A stretch of DNA of 64,000 bases from AP-15 sp963703665 (GCA_963703665.1 CAVPFB010000005.1:186001-250000), one strand, 5' to 3'; shown: positions 10,291 through 19,578, numbered from the stretch's first letter. The notes: generated by a model not told the origin, from the sequence alone. Numbers and translations are program-made.

Positions 10291-11100
10291 GTGCAGATGC
10301 TGATGCAGCCCGGCATGGTCTACGAATATCCGCTGTGGTGGGTGGGGCTGCTGCTGAGCGGGGTGGCGGCGCTCGGTGCGATGCTGCTCGCACTGCTGGC
10401 CTGGCGATTTCTGCCAATCGAATTCCGGCACCGACACAATGACGTGGCGGCGGCGATCTTCTCGGTCATCGGCGTGACCTTCGCGGTGCTGCTGGCCTTC
10501 GTGGCCATGCTGGCCTGGGACCACTTCAACCAGGCGAAAGCCGCGAGCTATGCGGAGGCGCAATCCGTTCTCGATGTTTCCAATGTCTCGCTGGGTTTTC
10601 CCGAACCTCAGAGGTCCGCGATGCGTGACGGCATCGTCGGCTATCTCGAGACTGTGGTCAGGGTCGAATGGCCGGCGCAAGCCCGAGGCCAGACCCTCTA
10701 TCGGGGCTCCGCCGATCTACAGAAGCTGAACCGGATGGCGATCGGTCTCAACCTCTCAGGCATGGCCGACGCCAACCGGCAGGCGATGTTTATGCAGGCC
10801 CTGACGCGGCTGGGGGACGCGAGACAGCAGAGACTGCTAGCCGATGAGACCCCCGTTCCGGCGATCGTCTGGATCGTCACCATCGTCGGCGGCGTGCTGA
10901 CCGTCGCGTTCGCCGCGTTGCTGGGCGTCCCGAACCTGGGCATGCATCTGGTCATGTCCGCGGCACTGGCGGTCTCCGGAACGCTGGTGCTGATCCTGAT
11001 CATCGCGCTCAGCAACCCGTTTCGCGGCGACTTCCGGGTGTCGACCCAGCCATTCGACCGCGTCCTGGCGCAGATCCGGGCATCCTCGACCCAACCTTGA
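10291..11100 (+). CDS. DUF4239-type membrane protein
   Basis: A 269-residue integral membrane protein resembling the DUF4239 (bestrophin-like) family. Four hydrophobic segments are evident: WWVGLLLSGVAALGAMLLAL (about 16-36), AAAIFSVIGVTFAVLLAFVA (about 52-72), then after a hydrophilic middle of about 110 residues, IVWIVTIVGGVLTVAFAALL (about 190-210) and LVMSAALAVSGTLVLILIIA (about 218-240). This two-plus-two arrangement is typical of the family. Function is not established. It does not appear coupled to its neighbours: 96 nt follow the reductase gene and 139 nt precede the amidohydrolase. Confidence 0.75.
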   Translation: MQMLMQPGMVYEYPLWWVGLLLSGVAALGAMLLALLAWRFLPIEFRHRHNDVAAAIFSVIGVTFAVLLAFVAMLAWDHFNQAKAASYAEAQSVLDVSNVSLGFPEPQRSAMRDGIVGYLETVVRVEWPAQARGQTLYRGSADLQKLNRMAIGLNLSGMADANRQAMFMQALTRLGDARQQRLLADETPVPAIVWIVTIVGGVLTVAFAALLGVPNLGMHLVMSAALAVSGTLVLILIIALSNPFRGDFRVSTQPFDRVLAQIRASSTQP

Positions 11101-11239
11101 GCGAGGTCCGCGGAGAGCGCGCATGAGCTGCCGATTTCGCTCGCTGATGCAGTCGGCATTTTGCGGATTTCGGCCTCGCGCCGGCATCGCCCGTCCGCTA
11201 GAATCATTTGCCTTGGATATATCCGAAAGGAGACGGGTC

Positions 11240-12367
11240 ATGGGTCTCGCCTACAATGTCGTCGATGCCGATGGCCATATCCTCGAACCGCTCGATCTTT
11301 GGGACAAATACATCGATCCCGCCTTCCGCGAGCGCCGGCCGCGGTTTGTCATCGACGAGAACGGCAAGGAGCGCCTCGGCGTCGAGGGCAAATTGCTGGG
11401 CAATCCGCGGGGTATCGGCAGCCTCGGCGCCGTCGGCGTCCGGCAAGGCGCGGTCAAGCTCGACAGCCTCAAATATGCCGAAGGGAAGAAGGGCGGGTTT
11501 GACCCGCATGCGCGCATCGTCGACATGGATGACGACGGGATCGACGCCGCTTTCCTCTACCCGAGCCTCGGGCTGTTCGCGGGCGCCGTCGCGGACCCCG
11601 GGCTCGCGGCCGCGATGTGCCGCGCCTACAACCGCTGGCTCGCCGATTACTGCAAGCCTTATCCCGAGCGCCTCTTTGGGGTCGCGATGCTGCCGATGCA
11701 GTCGGTCGAGCTCGCGATCGAGGAGATGCGCTACGCGCGCGAAACGCTCGGGATGCGCGGCGGCTTCCTGCGGCCGAACCCGTACCACGGCAACAAGATG
11801 ATCAGCGACCCGATGTACGAGCCGTTCTGGACGATGGCCGAGGAGCTCGACTTCTCGATCGGCTTTCACGAGGGCTCGACCACCGCGATGCCCACCGTCG
11901 GCGTCGACCGCTTCGAGGCGGACCGCGCGGCGCGCCACATGATCAGCCACACGATGGAGATGATGCTGGCGGCGATGAGCGTGATCTGGGGCGGCGTCGT
12001 CGATCGTCACCCGCGGCTGCGCGTCGCGTTCCTCGAATCGGGCGGCGGCTGGATCGCGCCCTGGCTCGACCGCATGGACCGGCATTTCGACGACCAGGGC
12101 TTCAACGATACCGCCCCGAAGATGCGGCCGAGCGAACTCTTCCAGCGCAACTGCTGGATCTCGTTCGAGCCGGTCGAGAACAGCATCGCCGTGCTGGCCG
12201 ACTATATCGGCCCGCACAAGATCATGTGGGCGACCGATTATCCGCATCAGGACGGCTTCTTCCCGGGCGCGCCGCAGATGGTCCGTGACCGGCTCGGGCC
12301 GTTGTCCGACGAGGCGAGGCACCAGGTGTTGGCCGGCGGCGCGATCGGGTTCTACGGCCTGCAGTGA
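11240..12367 (+). CDS. Amidohydrolase 2 (ACMSD-like) family protein
   Basis: A 375-residue TIM-barrel metal-dependent hydrolase or decarboxylase of the amidohydrolase-related family. Visible features are VVDADGHILEPLDLW at the N-terminus (metal-binding strand 1), FSIGFHEGSTT near residue 215 (barrel His), LESGGGWIAPWLDRMDRHF near 272 and IMWATDYPHQDGFFPG near 335 (terminal Asp). The ATG at 11240 is preceded by GAAAGGAGACGGGTC, a good ribosome site; the longer open frame to 11123 is not needed. Relatives act on aromatic-ring-cleavage products or beta-keto acids, but the substrate cannot be read from sequence. A second, divergent family member is at 16461-17496. Confidence 0.85.
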   Translation: MGLAYNVVDADGHILEPLDLWDKYIDPAFRERRPRFVIDENGKERLGVEGKLLGNPRGIGSLGAVGVRQGAVKLDSLKYAEGKKGGFDPHARIVDMDDDGIDAAFLYPSLGLFAGAVADPGLAAAMCRAYNRWLADYCKPYPERLFGVAMLPMQSVELAIEEMRYARETLGMRGGFLRPNPYHGNKMISDPMYEPFWTMAEELDFSIGFHEGSTTAMPTVGVDRFEADRAARHMISHTMEMMLAAMSVIWGGVVDRHPRLRVAFLESGGGWIAPWLDRMDRHFDDQGFNDTAPKMRPSELFQRNCWISFEPVENSIAVLADYIGPHKIMWATDYPHQDGFFPGAPQMVRDRLGPLSDEARHQVLAGGAIGFYGLQ

Positions 12368-12428
12368 CGGTAGAGCGTGCCGGGTCGGAGCCGGTTTGGT
12401 TTTCAAGATCTTTGAAAGGGAGGTAGTG

Positions 12429-12869
12429 ATGGAGCGACCGCGGATGCAGCAGACGATGCCCGAGGACCGGAGCGGCTGGCATCAGATCGATGCCGGGCCA
12501 CATCTCGAGATACTGTTCCACCCCGACCGGCGGCTGGCCGGCCGCGAACCGGACCAGATCAAACGCGCCTCGATCGTGGTTGCCGTGGCCGGCAAGCGCG
12601 AGCAGGCGCTGCGTTTCGACCCCTTCAGCATGGGCGCGCACTACCATATCCGGCCGGGCCTCGCCGAGCAGATCCCGCTCCCGGTCGCGGAGGGGCAAAG
12701 CCCGCTCGATGCCACGATGGCATTCTTTGAAAAGCCGCTTCGGTTCCGAGGGCTCCTGGCGCTGGCCGAGGAGGACGACGTGGCGTCGCAGCTGCGCGAT
12801 GCGGAGCTGAGGAACGCCGCCAGCCAGATACGGTCGCTCAGCGCCGCGCACAACGGCGCAGCGGCCTGA
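12429..12869 (+). CDS. Hypothetical protein, 146 residues
   Basis: Not recognised. It starts at the ATG at 12429 behind GAAAGGGAGGT and lies 61 nt after the amidohydrolase gene on the same strand, so the two may be cotranscribed. The protein is soluble, with no signal or membrane segment. It has mixed charge, with a segment ALRFDPFSMGAHYHIRPG suggesting a beta-rich core and a helical C-terminus (ALAEEDDVASQLRDAELRNA). Codon usage matches its neighbours. A role beside the amidohydrolase is only suggested by position. Confidence 0.6.
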   Translation: MERPRMQQTMPEDRSGWHQIDAGPHLEILFHPDRRLAGREPDQIKRASIVVAVAGKREQALRFDPFSMGAHYHIRPGLAEQIPLPVAEGQSPLDATMAFFEKPLRFRGLLALAEEDDVASQLRDAELRNAASQIRSLSAAHNGAAA

Positions 12870-12971
12870 TTGGCGCCGGCTCCCGCCAGCGCGGGAGCAC
12901 CCAGGCGCTGGCAACAATGCCAAGGCCCGTTTTCAGTGCCGCCGCCACCCTATGATCACCAGATCGAGCCG

Positions 12972-14273
12972 ATGTCACCGACCGCGACGGCCCCGCGATA
13001 TCCGACGAGTTTTCTGATCGTTGGCGCCGGCGCTGCGGGCCTGATGACTGCCCGCCTGCTTGCTCGGGCAGGTAAAAGAGTGACCATAGTCGAGGCGCGA
13101 GACCAATGCGGCGGGCGCATTTGCCCGCTTCCCACCCAGGAATTCGGCTATCCGGCAGAGGGCGGGGCCGAGTTTGTTCACGGCGCTGCTCTGGTGACAC
13201 GCGCCTTGATGCGTGAAGCGCGCCTCTCGCTGGTGCCGAGCGCGGGTACGCGATGGAGTGCGCGCACGGGGGTGTTGCTGCCCGACGAGTCTTCGCTTCC
13301 TCACGCAGGTCGGTTCTACCAGGCCTTGCAGGCGGTGGAAGCCGATCTGCCAATCGCCGATTTCCTGGAGACGCATTTTGCCAGCCGGGAATACGGTCCG
13401 CTGCGACGGGCAATCACCCGGACCGTCGAGGGCTACGACGCGGCCGACCCGCGCCGCGTCAGCACCTTCGCAATCCGCGACGAGTGGATGGCACGGGATG
13501 AGGGTCAGCACGGGCGGATCGCGGAAGGATATGGCGCGCTCGTCGAGTATCTCGAATCCGAGTGCCGCACGCACGGTGCCGCGATCCATCTCGACGCTTC
13601 CGTAGCCGCCATCGAAAAGGTGCGCGGAGGGATTGCTGCTCGCTGTCACGACGGCGTCCTGTTCGAGGCGGATGCTGCGATCCTAACCGTCCCGCTGCCG
13701 CTCGTGTCCGAAATCGCGCTTCCGTCGGCGGCACGCGAGCGGATAGCAGCCACTGCTGATATCGGGTTCGGCAACGTCGTCAAGATCCTGTTGCGGTTCG
13801 CAACGAAATGGTGGGCCGATCACGGCGGATTGGATCTGGCCGACCTGTCGTTCCTTGTTTCCGACGCAACCGTCCCGACCTGGTGGACGCAGCATCCGGC
13901 GACCCACCCGGTGCTGACGGGCTGGTACGCGGGACCCAAGGCGGACCGAGTGTCGTCCTTCACCGCAGCCGGGCTCGTCGAAATGGGTCTCGCCTCGCTC
14001 GCCGAGATTTTCGATCTCGCTGCGGAGCGCATCAGGAGGGATCTCGTCGCATCGCGAGCGATCAACTGGGGCAACGACCGGTTCGCGCGCGGCGCCTATT
14101 CCTATGCTACGCCCCAAACACGGGCAGCGCAGGCAGCCCTGAAAAAATGGGATGGCGGGGCGATATTTTTTGCCGGCGAAGCGCTCTATGCCGGCCCGGA
14201 TATGGGCACCGTCGAGGCGGCCCTGGCCAGCGGACTGGAAACGGCGCGGACAATCCTGGCAAAAGGACCGTAG
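12972..14273 (+). CDS. FAD-dependent amine oxidase family protein
   Basis: A 433-residue flavin amine oxidase or desaturase-like protein. The N-terminal Rossmann dinucleotide motif LIVGAGAAGLMTARLLARAGKRV is followed by VEAR and CGGRI, the typical FAD ribose-binding glutamate and arginine. EGGAEFVHG matches the substrate-side loop of monoamine-oxidase-like enzymes. The C-terminus IFFAGEALYAGPDMGTVEAAL is the usual FAD-closing GE motif. The ATG at 12972 is the last one before the Rossmann fold; the upstream open frame is low-complexity shadow. The substrate is unknown. It converges with the next gene, 78 nt apart. Confidence 0.85.
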   Translation: MSPTATAPRYPTSFLIVGAGAAGLMTARLLARAGKRVTIVEARDQCGGRICPLPTQEFGYPAEGGAEFVHGAALVTRALMREARLSLVPSAGTRWSARTGVLLPDESSLPHAGRFYQALQAVEADLPIADFLETHFASREYGPLRRAITRTVEGYDAADPRRVSTFAIRDEWMARDEGQHGRIAEGYGALVEYLESECRTHGAAIHLDASVAAIEKVRGGIAARCHDGVLFEADAAILTVPLPLVSEIALPSAARERIAATADIGFGNVVKILLRFATKWWADHGGLDLADLSFLVSDATVPTWWTQHPATHPVLTGWYAGPKADRVSSFTAAGLVEMGLASLAEIFDLAAERIRRDLVASRAINWGNDRFARGAYSYATPQTRAAQAALKKWDGGAIFFAGEALYAGPDMGTVEAALASGLETARTILAKGP

Positions 14274-14351
14274 CCGCCGGCGAATGCCAGCGACCTGCCG
14301 ATCTGCGGCGCCGCGCACCGCCGGACAGACCGGCGGTATGCGTGCTCCAGG

Positions 14352-15449
14352 TTAATTGAAGAAACGGGCAGGCCGGAAGTGGGCGAGCTCAGCCCTTTGC
14401 CGTCCACCGACGATCTCGTCAGCCGCCACCGCGCCGAGGAACGGCGACATCGTCACGCCGCTATGGGTGACGGCGATGTAATAGCCGGAAGTCCGCGGCA
14501 TCGGTCCGACGGCGGACAGATGGTCGGCAGGGATCGGCCGGATGGCGATGCGCACCGCCTCCGGTTCGACCTCGCCGATCGAGGGCAGCAGCTGCCGGGC
14601 GCGCCGCACCAGATCGCGCGCCTCGGGCATCGACGGGCTAAGCTTCGTGTCGAAGGCCAATGCCATGTCGGTTATCAGCATCAGGCGCCCGGCGCCGTCA
14701 GGGCGCGCGTCAATTAAGGGGGTGCGGAGCACCCGGCTCAAGGCGGCGGCGACGGGGGGTGTGAACACCAGGAAGCCCACGGTCGGTGCCAGCGGCAAGT
14801 GCAGACCTGCATCCCGGGTTGCCTCGTTGGTCCAGCGACCGGCACAGTTCACGACGGTGTCGGCCTCGTATTGCGTGCCGTCGGCGATGCGGACGCCGGT
14901 CACCCGATCGCCGGCCGTGATCAGATCCACGACCCGTGCGCCGCAGATGACTTTCGCGCCATGGCGCAGCCGCGCCGCCGACAGCATGGCATGCGCGTAG
15001 ACCACCGGATCGAGCCAACCCTCTTCCGGGAAAAACGCCACCGGCGCGTCGCCGATCGCAGCCGGGTCGATGTCGGGCTCCAATTCCTGCACCTGGCGCA
15101 GCGTGATCCACTCCGCGGCATAGCCCCAAGACCGCAGCTGCTCGACGTTTTCACGCTGCGCCGTGCGATCAGGTTCGGCTTCCCATTCGAGACTGCCGCC
15201 GCCGTGCCACCATGGCGTGGCGCCGAACTCGTCGGCCAACGCCAAATGCGCCTTCATGCCGGCTACATTCAGATCGTGATAGGGTTTCGGCGGCTTTTTG
15301 TGCGCGTTGGTCCAGGCGAAGCTGATGCCGGAGGTGCCGCCGCCGATGCGCGTCGCTTCCAGCACCGTAACAGCGGCACCGGCCTGAGCCAGCCGATACG
15401 CGACCGAGGCGCCCATCACGCCGGCGCCGATCACGATCGTCTTAATCAT
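14352..15449 (-). CDS. FAD-dependent oxidoreductase, D-amino-acid-oxidase/glycine-oxidase family
   Basis: A 365-residue DAO-fold enzyme. It starts at 15449, with AGGAG about 8 nt upstream, giving KTIVIGAGVMGASVAYRLA, the GxGxxG FAD site, followed by VLEATRIGGGTSGISFAW. The C-terminal half has the substrate domain and ends with ADHLSAVGPMPRTSGYYIAVTHSGVTMSPFLG, the typical FAD-contacting glycine-rich tail. Relatives oxidise amino or imino acids such as glycine, sarcosine or D-amino acids, releasing hydrogen peroxide. Which of these is used here is not visible. Confidence 0.85.
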   Translation of the reverse strand: MIKTIVIGAGVMGASVAYRLAQAGAAVTVLEATRIGGGTSGISFAWTNAHKKPPKPYHDLNVAGMKAHLALADEFGATPWWHGGGSLEWEAEPDRTAQRENVEQLRSWGYAAEWITLRQVQELEPDIDPAAIGDAPVAFFPEEGWLDPVVYAHAMLSAARLRHGAKVICGARVVDLITAGDRVTGVRIADGTQYEADTVVNCAGRWTNEATRDAGLHLPLAPTVGFLVFTPPVAAALSRVLRTPLIDARPDGAGRLMLITDMALAFDTKLSPSMPEARDLVRRARQLLPSIGEVEPEAVRIAIRPIPADHLSAVGPMPRTSGYYIAVTHSGVTMSPFLGAVAADEIVGGRQRAELAHFRPARFFN

Positions 15450-15622
15450 TTGCGTCTCCTGTGCTTCAAGATGGATCACGGACGCGACCGTCCTGCCATC
15501 GCCAGAGCGACATGAGGACGGCCGGACGGTCCGGCGTTGCGGCAGCACAGCGGGTCAGCGAGTGTGAAAAGCAACACCCGGGAAGAACGTTCACCGCGCT
15601 CGACGGATCGCCGAGTGACCCC

Positions 15623-16231
15623 TCACCCCCGCAGCATCGCGGCGACCTGGTCGAGGGTTCGGATGCGCGCGTACATTTTCAGCGCCTTGTCGAGGCTGTA
15701 GGCGTGAGCGGCCGGGTCGCCGCTCCAGCAGCATTCGCGCACCACGACAGTCGCGAGGTCGAGGTTGAAGGCCTCGCGCACACTCGTCTCGACGCCACGA
15801 TTGGTGGCGCCGCCGCCTATGACGATCGTGTCGCGCCGCAGCATGTGCAGGAGCTCGGCAACACCGGTCCCGTAGAAGGCGCTCGGCCGGCGCTTGAGGA
15901 AGACGTAATCCTCGGGCCGCGGCGCGATCTCGTCGGGGAAGCCGGCCTCCGCCGTGCCCTCGACGGCATTGGTGAGCGGCGGCACGCCGGTCTCCGCCGA
16001 AAGGTCGGTCGGCAGCATGACGACGTCGGCGCCGTCGGCGCGGCTGACCGGCGTCGTGTAGATGACCGGCACACCAGCCGCCCGCGCGGCCGCGATCATC
16101 TGCACCCAGGCATCGAGCACAGGGCGCGCCGCAGCCCGGCGTGCGGGATCCGACGGCGCCAGCGCGCGCCGGCAGACGTCGTAAGCGATCAGTGCCGCCC
16201 GCCGCCGATCGATCCGTTCGGGTTCGGGCAT
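15623..16231 (-). CDS. Isochorismatase/cysteine-hydrolase-fold protein lacking the usual cysteine
   Basis: A 202-residue isochorismatase-fold protein. The Asp of the usual triad is in LIAYDVCRRAL (about residue 18), and the Lys is probably in FLKRRPSAFYGTG. Where nicotinamidase-like members have T-x-x-C-V, this one reads GGGATNRGVETSVREA, so Gly replaces the nucleophilic Cys. True isochorismatases such as PhzD also lack the Cys and cleave a vinyl ether instead. It may therefore be a non-amidase hydrolase, or inactive. It is encoded on the same strand as the amidohydrolase at 16461 and probably belongs to the same catabolic group. Confidence 0.8.
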   Translation of the reverse strand: MPEPERIDRRRAALIAYDVCRRALAPSDPARRAAARPVLDAWVQMIAAARAAGVPVIYTTPVSRADGADVVMLPTDLSAETGVPPLTNAVEGTAEAGFPDEIAPRPEDYVFLKRRPSAFYGTGVAELLHMLRRDTIVIGGGATNRGVETSVREAFNLDLATVVVRECCWSGDPAAHAYSLDKALKMYARIRTLDQVAAMLRG

Positions 16232-16313
16232 CGCCCCTCCTCAGCTGAGACAATCAGCGCGCCCGGCGTGCACCAGGCGAGAGAGAAAATGCGCGCTGAC
16301 AAAGAGCAAAAAG

Positions 16314-16387
16314 CCCTCCCCCCCGGCCCTCTTCCCACGCGCCGGAAGCGCAAGGGACCCGCGAAGCGCAGGAGGGTGAGGGGCGGC
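16314..16387. repeat. Palindromic intergenic element
   Basis: An imperfect inverted repeat. C-rich CCCTCCCCCCCGGCCCT at 16314 pairs loosely with GGAGGGTGAGGGGCGGC ending at 16387, and GCGCCGGAAGCGC and GCGAAGCGC lie between. It sits in the 229-nt gap between two minus-strand genes. The look is that of short dispersed palindromes found between genes of GC-rich proteobacteria. Only one copy is in this window, so its repeat status is inferred. Confidence 0.4.
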
Positions 16388-16460
16388 CAGCGCAGGCGCT
16401 CGAGGATTTTCTCGCGAGGGGCACGGCACTCGCGCAGGCGTGCGGCCGGGCGCGGCAGGA

Positions 16461-17496
16461 TTAGGCCGCGGCTCTGTCGCCCTGCGCGGTCCTTGCAACA
16501 CGGGCGAGCATCGCCGCGGCGTTGCGGTGCAGGATCTGCTCGCGCGCTTCCTCGCCGATCTGCGCTTCCGCGAGCGCCTTCCGGGTCCAGTCGCAGCCGA
16601 ACTCGGTGCCGTCGGTGCCGCACACGATGCGCTCGGCGCCGTATAGCCTCACGGCCGCCTCGATCGCGTGCGGGCCGAACGAGTTGCAATCTACGTATAC
16701 CTTCGCCTTGCGGAGGCGCGACGACGGCAGCTCCTCCTCCGGCGTGTCGAGCAGGCAGCGGTGGTCCATGCGCTCGACCTCGTAGGGAAGGTTGCCGCCC
16801 AGATTGTGGACGTGGACCATCGCGTCGGGGTAGTCGGCGAGGTAGTCGGTCAGAGACAGCGTCACCATCACCGAGGACAGGCTCGCCTGCATGTCGAGCG
16901 TGCCGTTGCGGCGGCGCGCGTTGTCGGTGTCGCCGGCGACCTTGGGGAACGCGTCGCCCGGCCGCGGGCCGTGGTGGATGAACAGCACCGCGCGGTGGCG
17001 GTTCGCGACCTCCAGCAGCGGACGCATCGCTTCGGCGTCATCGCGCGTCAGGAAGGCGTTGCCCGGTATCTGCGCGCCGATCATGCCCGGCAGCCCGAGC
17101 GCCCGCTCGAGCTCGGCGGCGGCGGCGGAAATGTCGGTCAAGGGCAGTGCCGCGTAGGCGGCGAAGCGGCCGGGATGCTCCTCACAAATCGCAGACAGCC
17201 CGTCGTTGATGGCTCCGGCACAGCGGCCCGGACTCGTCCAACGGCAGGGCCTCGACCCAGCAGAACGAACCGAGCAGCGACAGCACGCTCGTCTCGACCC
17301 CCTGCCGGTCCATCCGACCGAGATGGAAATCGACGTGGTCGAAGGCCTCGGCGAGCGGCGCTTCGCCCATCCTCTGGGCCTTCAGCACCTCGACGCCGTC
17401 CGGATTGCGCACGATGCGCGGTTCCCGGGTGCGGGTGCGCAGGGCGTCGGCGACTTCGGCGGGCCGCCAATGGGCATGCATGTCGATCATGGTCAT
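16461..17496 (-). CDS. Amidohydrolase 2 (ACMSD-like) family protein, one frameshift
   Basis: A metal-dependent hydrolase or decarboxylase of about 344 residues after correction. The N-terminus TMIDMHAHWRP carries the HxH metal motif. Later motifs are VLFIHHGPRPGD (barrel His), VHVHNLGGNLPYEVERMDHR (second His region) and IVCGTDGTEFGCDW (terminal Asp). The frame breaks near nt 17211. One frame reads ALPLDESGPLC and the next resumes at INDGLSAICEEHPGRFAAYA; deleting one base in GCCAT joins them. The start at 17496 was preferred because AAGGAAAC lies just upstream. It may work with the isochorismatase-like protein next to it. Confidence 0.82.
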
Positions 17497-17622
17497 GGCT
17501 GTTTCCTTCATGGGCCAGCCGGGAGCTTAACCCCATGGCGGCTCGCCGCAAAGGACGACAAGTGTCGAGACCGTAATCGGCGCCGGGCTGCCTGATCGCG
17601 CGAAATGGCGGCCTGATGCCGT

Positions 17623-17811
17623 TCAAAACGCCTTGCACGATCCGTCGCACTCGTCGGGGAACAGGCTCCTGCCACAGGCGCAAGGGCCACGATGACCCGC
17701 GACGCCTGGGGCGGTCGTCGGGACGGCTTGCTCGGGCAGCTTCTCCCGCCGCAACTCTTCGATGCGGGCACGGATCGTCTTGAAATCGTCAGCTGCTCGG
17801 GGCCGTGGCAT
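17623..17811 (-). CDS. Small cysteine-rich C-terminus protein, 62 residues
   Basis: Not assigned to a named family. The start at 17811 is set by a strong AGGAGG about 6 nt upstream. The N-terminal half is a charged helix (DDFKTIRARIEELRREKL). The C-terminal tail holds four cysteines, CACGRSLF then CDGSC, which could bind zinc in the manner of SEC-C-like tails. It is encoded alone, divergent from the hydrolase at 17942. Confidence 0.6.
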   Translation of the reverse strand: MPRPRAADDFKTIRARIEELRREKLPEQAVPTTAPGVAGHRGPCACGRSLFPDECDGSCKAF

Positions 17812-17941
17812 CAAACCCTCCTGGCCCCGCACTAACATGCGTTGGTACTGTTCGCCAATCGCCCAAACTCGGGTCTCCGTTGAGTCCAGAGGAAATGGCG
17901 AATGAGCACCCCAGCCCACAGACGGCCAAAAGGAGGAAGAC

Positions 17942-18797
17942 ATGCCGTTCATCGCGTCGAATGGCCTGACCGAGGCCGGCACGGCCAAGACCATCATGGC
18001 CGGCGGCATCAATGTGCACTATCACGATGCGGGCGAGGGCGAGCCGGTGCTGTTCCTGCACTCCTACGGTCCCGGCACCACCGCGTGGATCACGTTTCAC
18101 AAGGCGGTCGGCGCGCTGTCAACGCAGTTCCGCTGCATCCTGATGGACCTGCCGAACTTTTCGAAGACCGGCCCGATCGTCTATCGCGAGGGGGTGCACG
18201 CGCTCCAGGCGCGGACCGCGGTCGCCCTCCTCGACGCCCTCGGCATTGCGCGGGCATACTGGGTCGGCAATTCGCAGGGCGGGCAGTCGGCGATGGTGGC
18301 GGCCATCGCCTACCCCGAGCGGGTCCGGAAGTTCGTGATGGGCGGCTCGCATATCGGCACCGGCGGCGACCGCTACCTGTTGGCCAATCGCCCCTCGGAG
18401 GGCAGCCGGGCCACAGCCCGAGCCCTCGACGACCCGAGCCGCGACAATATCCGGCATTACCTCTCGGTGCACATCGACGACGAGAGCCTGGTGACCGACG
18501 AGCTCGTCAGACTACATCCACCGGGCGCACAATTGGTCGCCCGAGTTTATCGAGGCGCGCCGCCAATCGGTCAGCCTGCCGCACGACTACACCCCCGACC
18601 TCACCGGCATCGAGGCACCCGTCCTCTTGATCCACGGGCGCTACGACCGGATGGTGCCGTTCGAGGTCTCGATCGCGATCCTGAACCACATCGCCGATTC
18701 GCGCCTGGTCCTCCTCAACAATTGCGGCCACTGGCCCCCGTTCGAGAAACCGGCCGAGTGGGCCGCCCAGGTCCTCGCGTTCCTCAAGGGGTATTAA
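17942..18797 (+). CDS. Alpha/beta hydrolase of the meta-cleavage (MhpC/BphD-like) type, one frameshift
   Basis: About 284 residues after correction. It resembles C-C bond hydrolases that cut ring-cleavage products. Motifs are FLHSYGPGTTAW (oxyanion loop), WVGNSQGGQSAM (nucleophile Ser), LIHGRYDRMVP (Asp) and LLNNCGHWPPFEKP (His). The ATG at 17942 follows AAAAGGAGG. The frame breaks at 18509: DELV is followed by an extra A, after which DYIHRAHNWSPEF continues. The degraded copy at 19673-20120 reads straight through the same point, which supports the repair. The substrate is probably an aromatic degradation intermediate; this is inferred from family only. Confidence 0.85.
18343..18797 (+). repeat. 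Direct repeat, copy 1 (3' half of the hydrolase gene)
   Basis: The last ~455 bp of the hydrolase gene, from the GSHIGTGGDRYLLANRPSEG codons to the stop, recur in the same orientation at 19673-20120. Similarity is high over the whole length, with scattered substitutions and a few short indels. The similarity carries on for about 10 bp past the stops (GGGACGG). The two copies bracket the VapBC pair. Confidence 0.85.
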
Positions 18798-18833
18798 GCG
18801 GGACGGCTACGCCGTGCGTTGGTCATTCGATCT

Positions 18834-18911
18834 GTAGGGCGCATAAGCACAGCGCAATCCGCCGGCGCCGGCCGAGATTTCGGCGGGCTCCGCTACGCTC
18901 ACCCGCCCTAC
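18834..18911. repeat. Palindromic intergenic element after the hydrolase gene
   Basis: The ends are perfect inverted repeats: GTAGGGCG at 18834-18841 and CGCCCTAC at 18904-18911. Inside are CCGCCGGCGCCGGC and a GCGGGCTCCGCTACGCTCACCCGC stem region. This resembles short dispersed palindromes of alphaproteobacteria. It lies just before the 3' end of vapC. Confidence 0.55.
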
Positions 18912-18919
18912 GAACTGTC

Positions 18920-19333
18920 TCAGAAATCCCACGGACAGATGCGTTCAAGACCTGTCGTTTCGAAGTCCGGCAAGTTCCGGGTCGCCAAGCGCCCGCCGTT
19001 GATGCGCACAATGGCCGCGATCATTCCGTCGGGCGCGGTCATGGGTCGGCCCTGTCGGAGCGCTGCGCTCATGATGTCGCCGTAGGCGAGTGCCGCGGCT
19101 TCCGTGAACGGGAAGATCCGGTCGGCAAAACGGTGGCGCCAGGAGGCCAAGCCCTGCTCCAAGCGCGCGGCCCTCTGGTCGGGGCGAATTTTCCCGATGC
19201 CGAAGGCGATCTCGGCAATCGTCACCGTCGGCAATGCCAGCTCGGCGTCGTTCCGCACGAGCCAGGCGATCACAGCGGGGTTTGGCGTCTTGCGCAGCGT
19301 CTCCGAGATGACGTTGGTGTCGAGGAAGATCAA
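18920..19333 (-). CDS. vapC: VapC-family PIN-domain toxin
   Basis: A 137-residue PIN-domain ribonuclease, the toxin of a type II toxin-antitoxin pair that cleaves RNA when freed from its antitoxin. The acidic PIN residues are visible: MIFLDTNVISE (first Asp, and Glu), TVTIAEIAFG (Glu), APDGMIAAI (Asp) and TRNLPDF (Asp). Its ATG overlaps the antitoxin stop as ATGA, the usual coupled order of antitoxin then toxin. The pair lies between the two hydrolase copies. Confidence 0.88.
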   Translation of the reverse strand: MIFLDTNVISETLRKTPNPAVIAWLVRNDAELALPTVTIAEIAFGIGKIRPDQRAARLEQGLASWRHRFADRIFPFTEAAALAYGDIMSAALRQGRPMTAPDGMIAAIVRINGGRLATRNLPDFETTGLERICPWDF

Positions 19334-19578
19334 AGCTCCGGTCCCGGATTGATCTTCCGGTTTTCGCGAATGACGACCTCCAGATCGAGATCGCTGCCAT
19401 AGTCGTTCGCAAGGCGCGCGTAGAAAACGGATGCCGGCTCGCGCCCCGCCTCGCGAATTTCATAAGCTTCGAGCGCGCGTTCCACGACATCGGCGATGGA
19501 TCGATGTTCCCGGCGCGCCAAGCGGCGCGCCAGGTCGCGAGCCTTCGCACTACGCACTGAGAGCTGGGGTTCGGCCAT
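19330..19578 (-). CDS. vapB: VapB-type antitoxin
   Basis: An 82-residue antitoxin that should bind VapC and repress its own promoter. The N-terminal part, QLSVRSAKARDLARRLARREHRSIADVVERAL, resembles the DNA-binding segment of Psk/VapB antitoxins. The C-terminus is the likely toxin-binding tail (SDLDLEVVIRENRKINPG). The ATG at 19578 was chosen over an upstream in-frame start at 19692 because homology-like sequence begins here and the overlap with vapC is typical. No other antitoxin is nearby. Confidence 0.8.
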   Translation of the reverse strand: MAEPQLSVRSAKARDLARRLARREHRSIADVVERALEAYEIREAGREPASVFYARLANDYGSDLDLEVVIRENRKINPGPEL

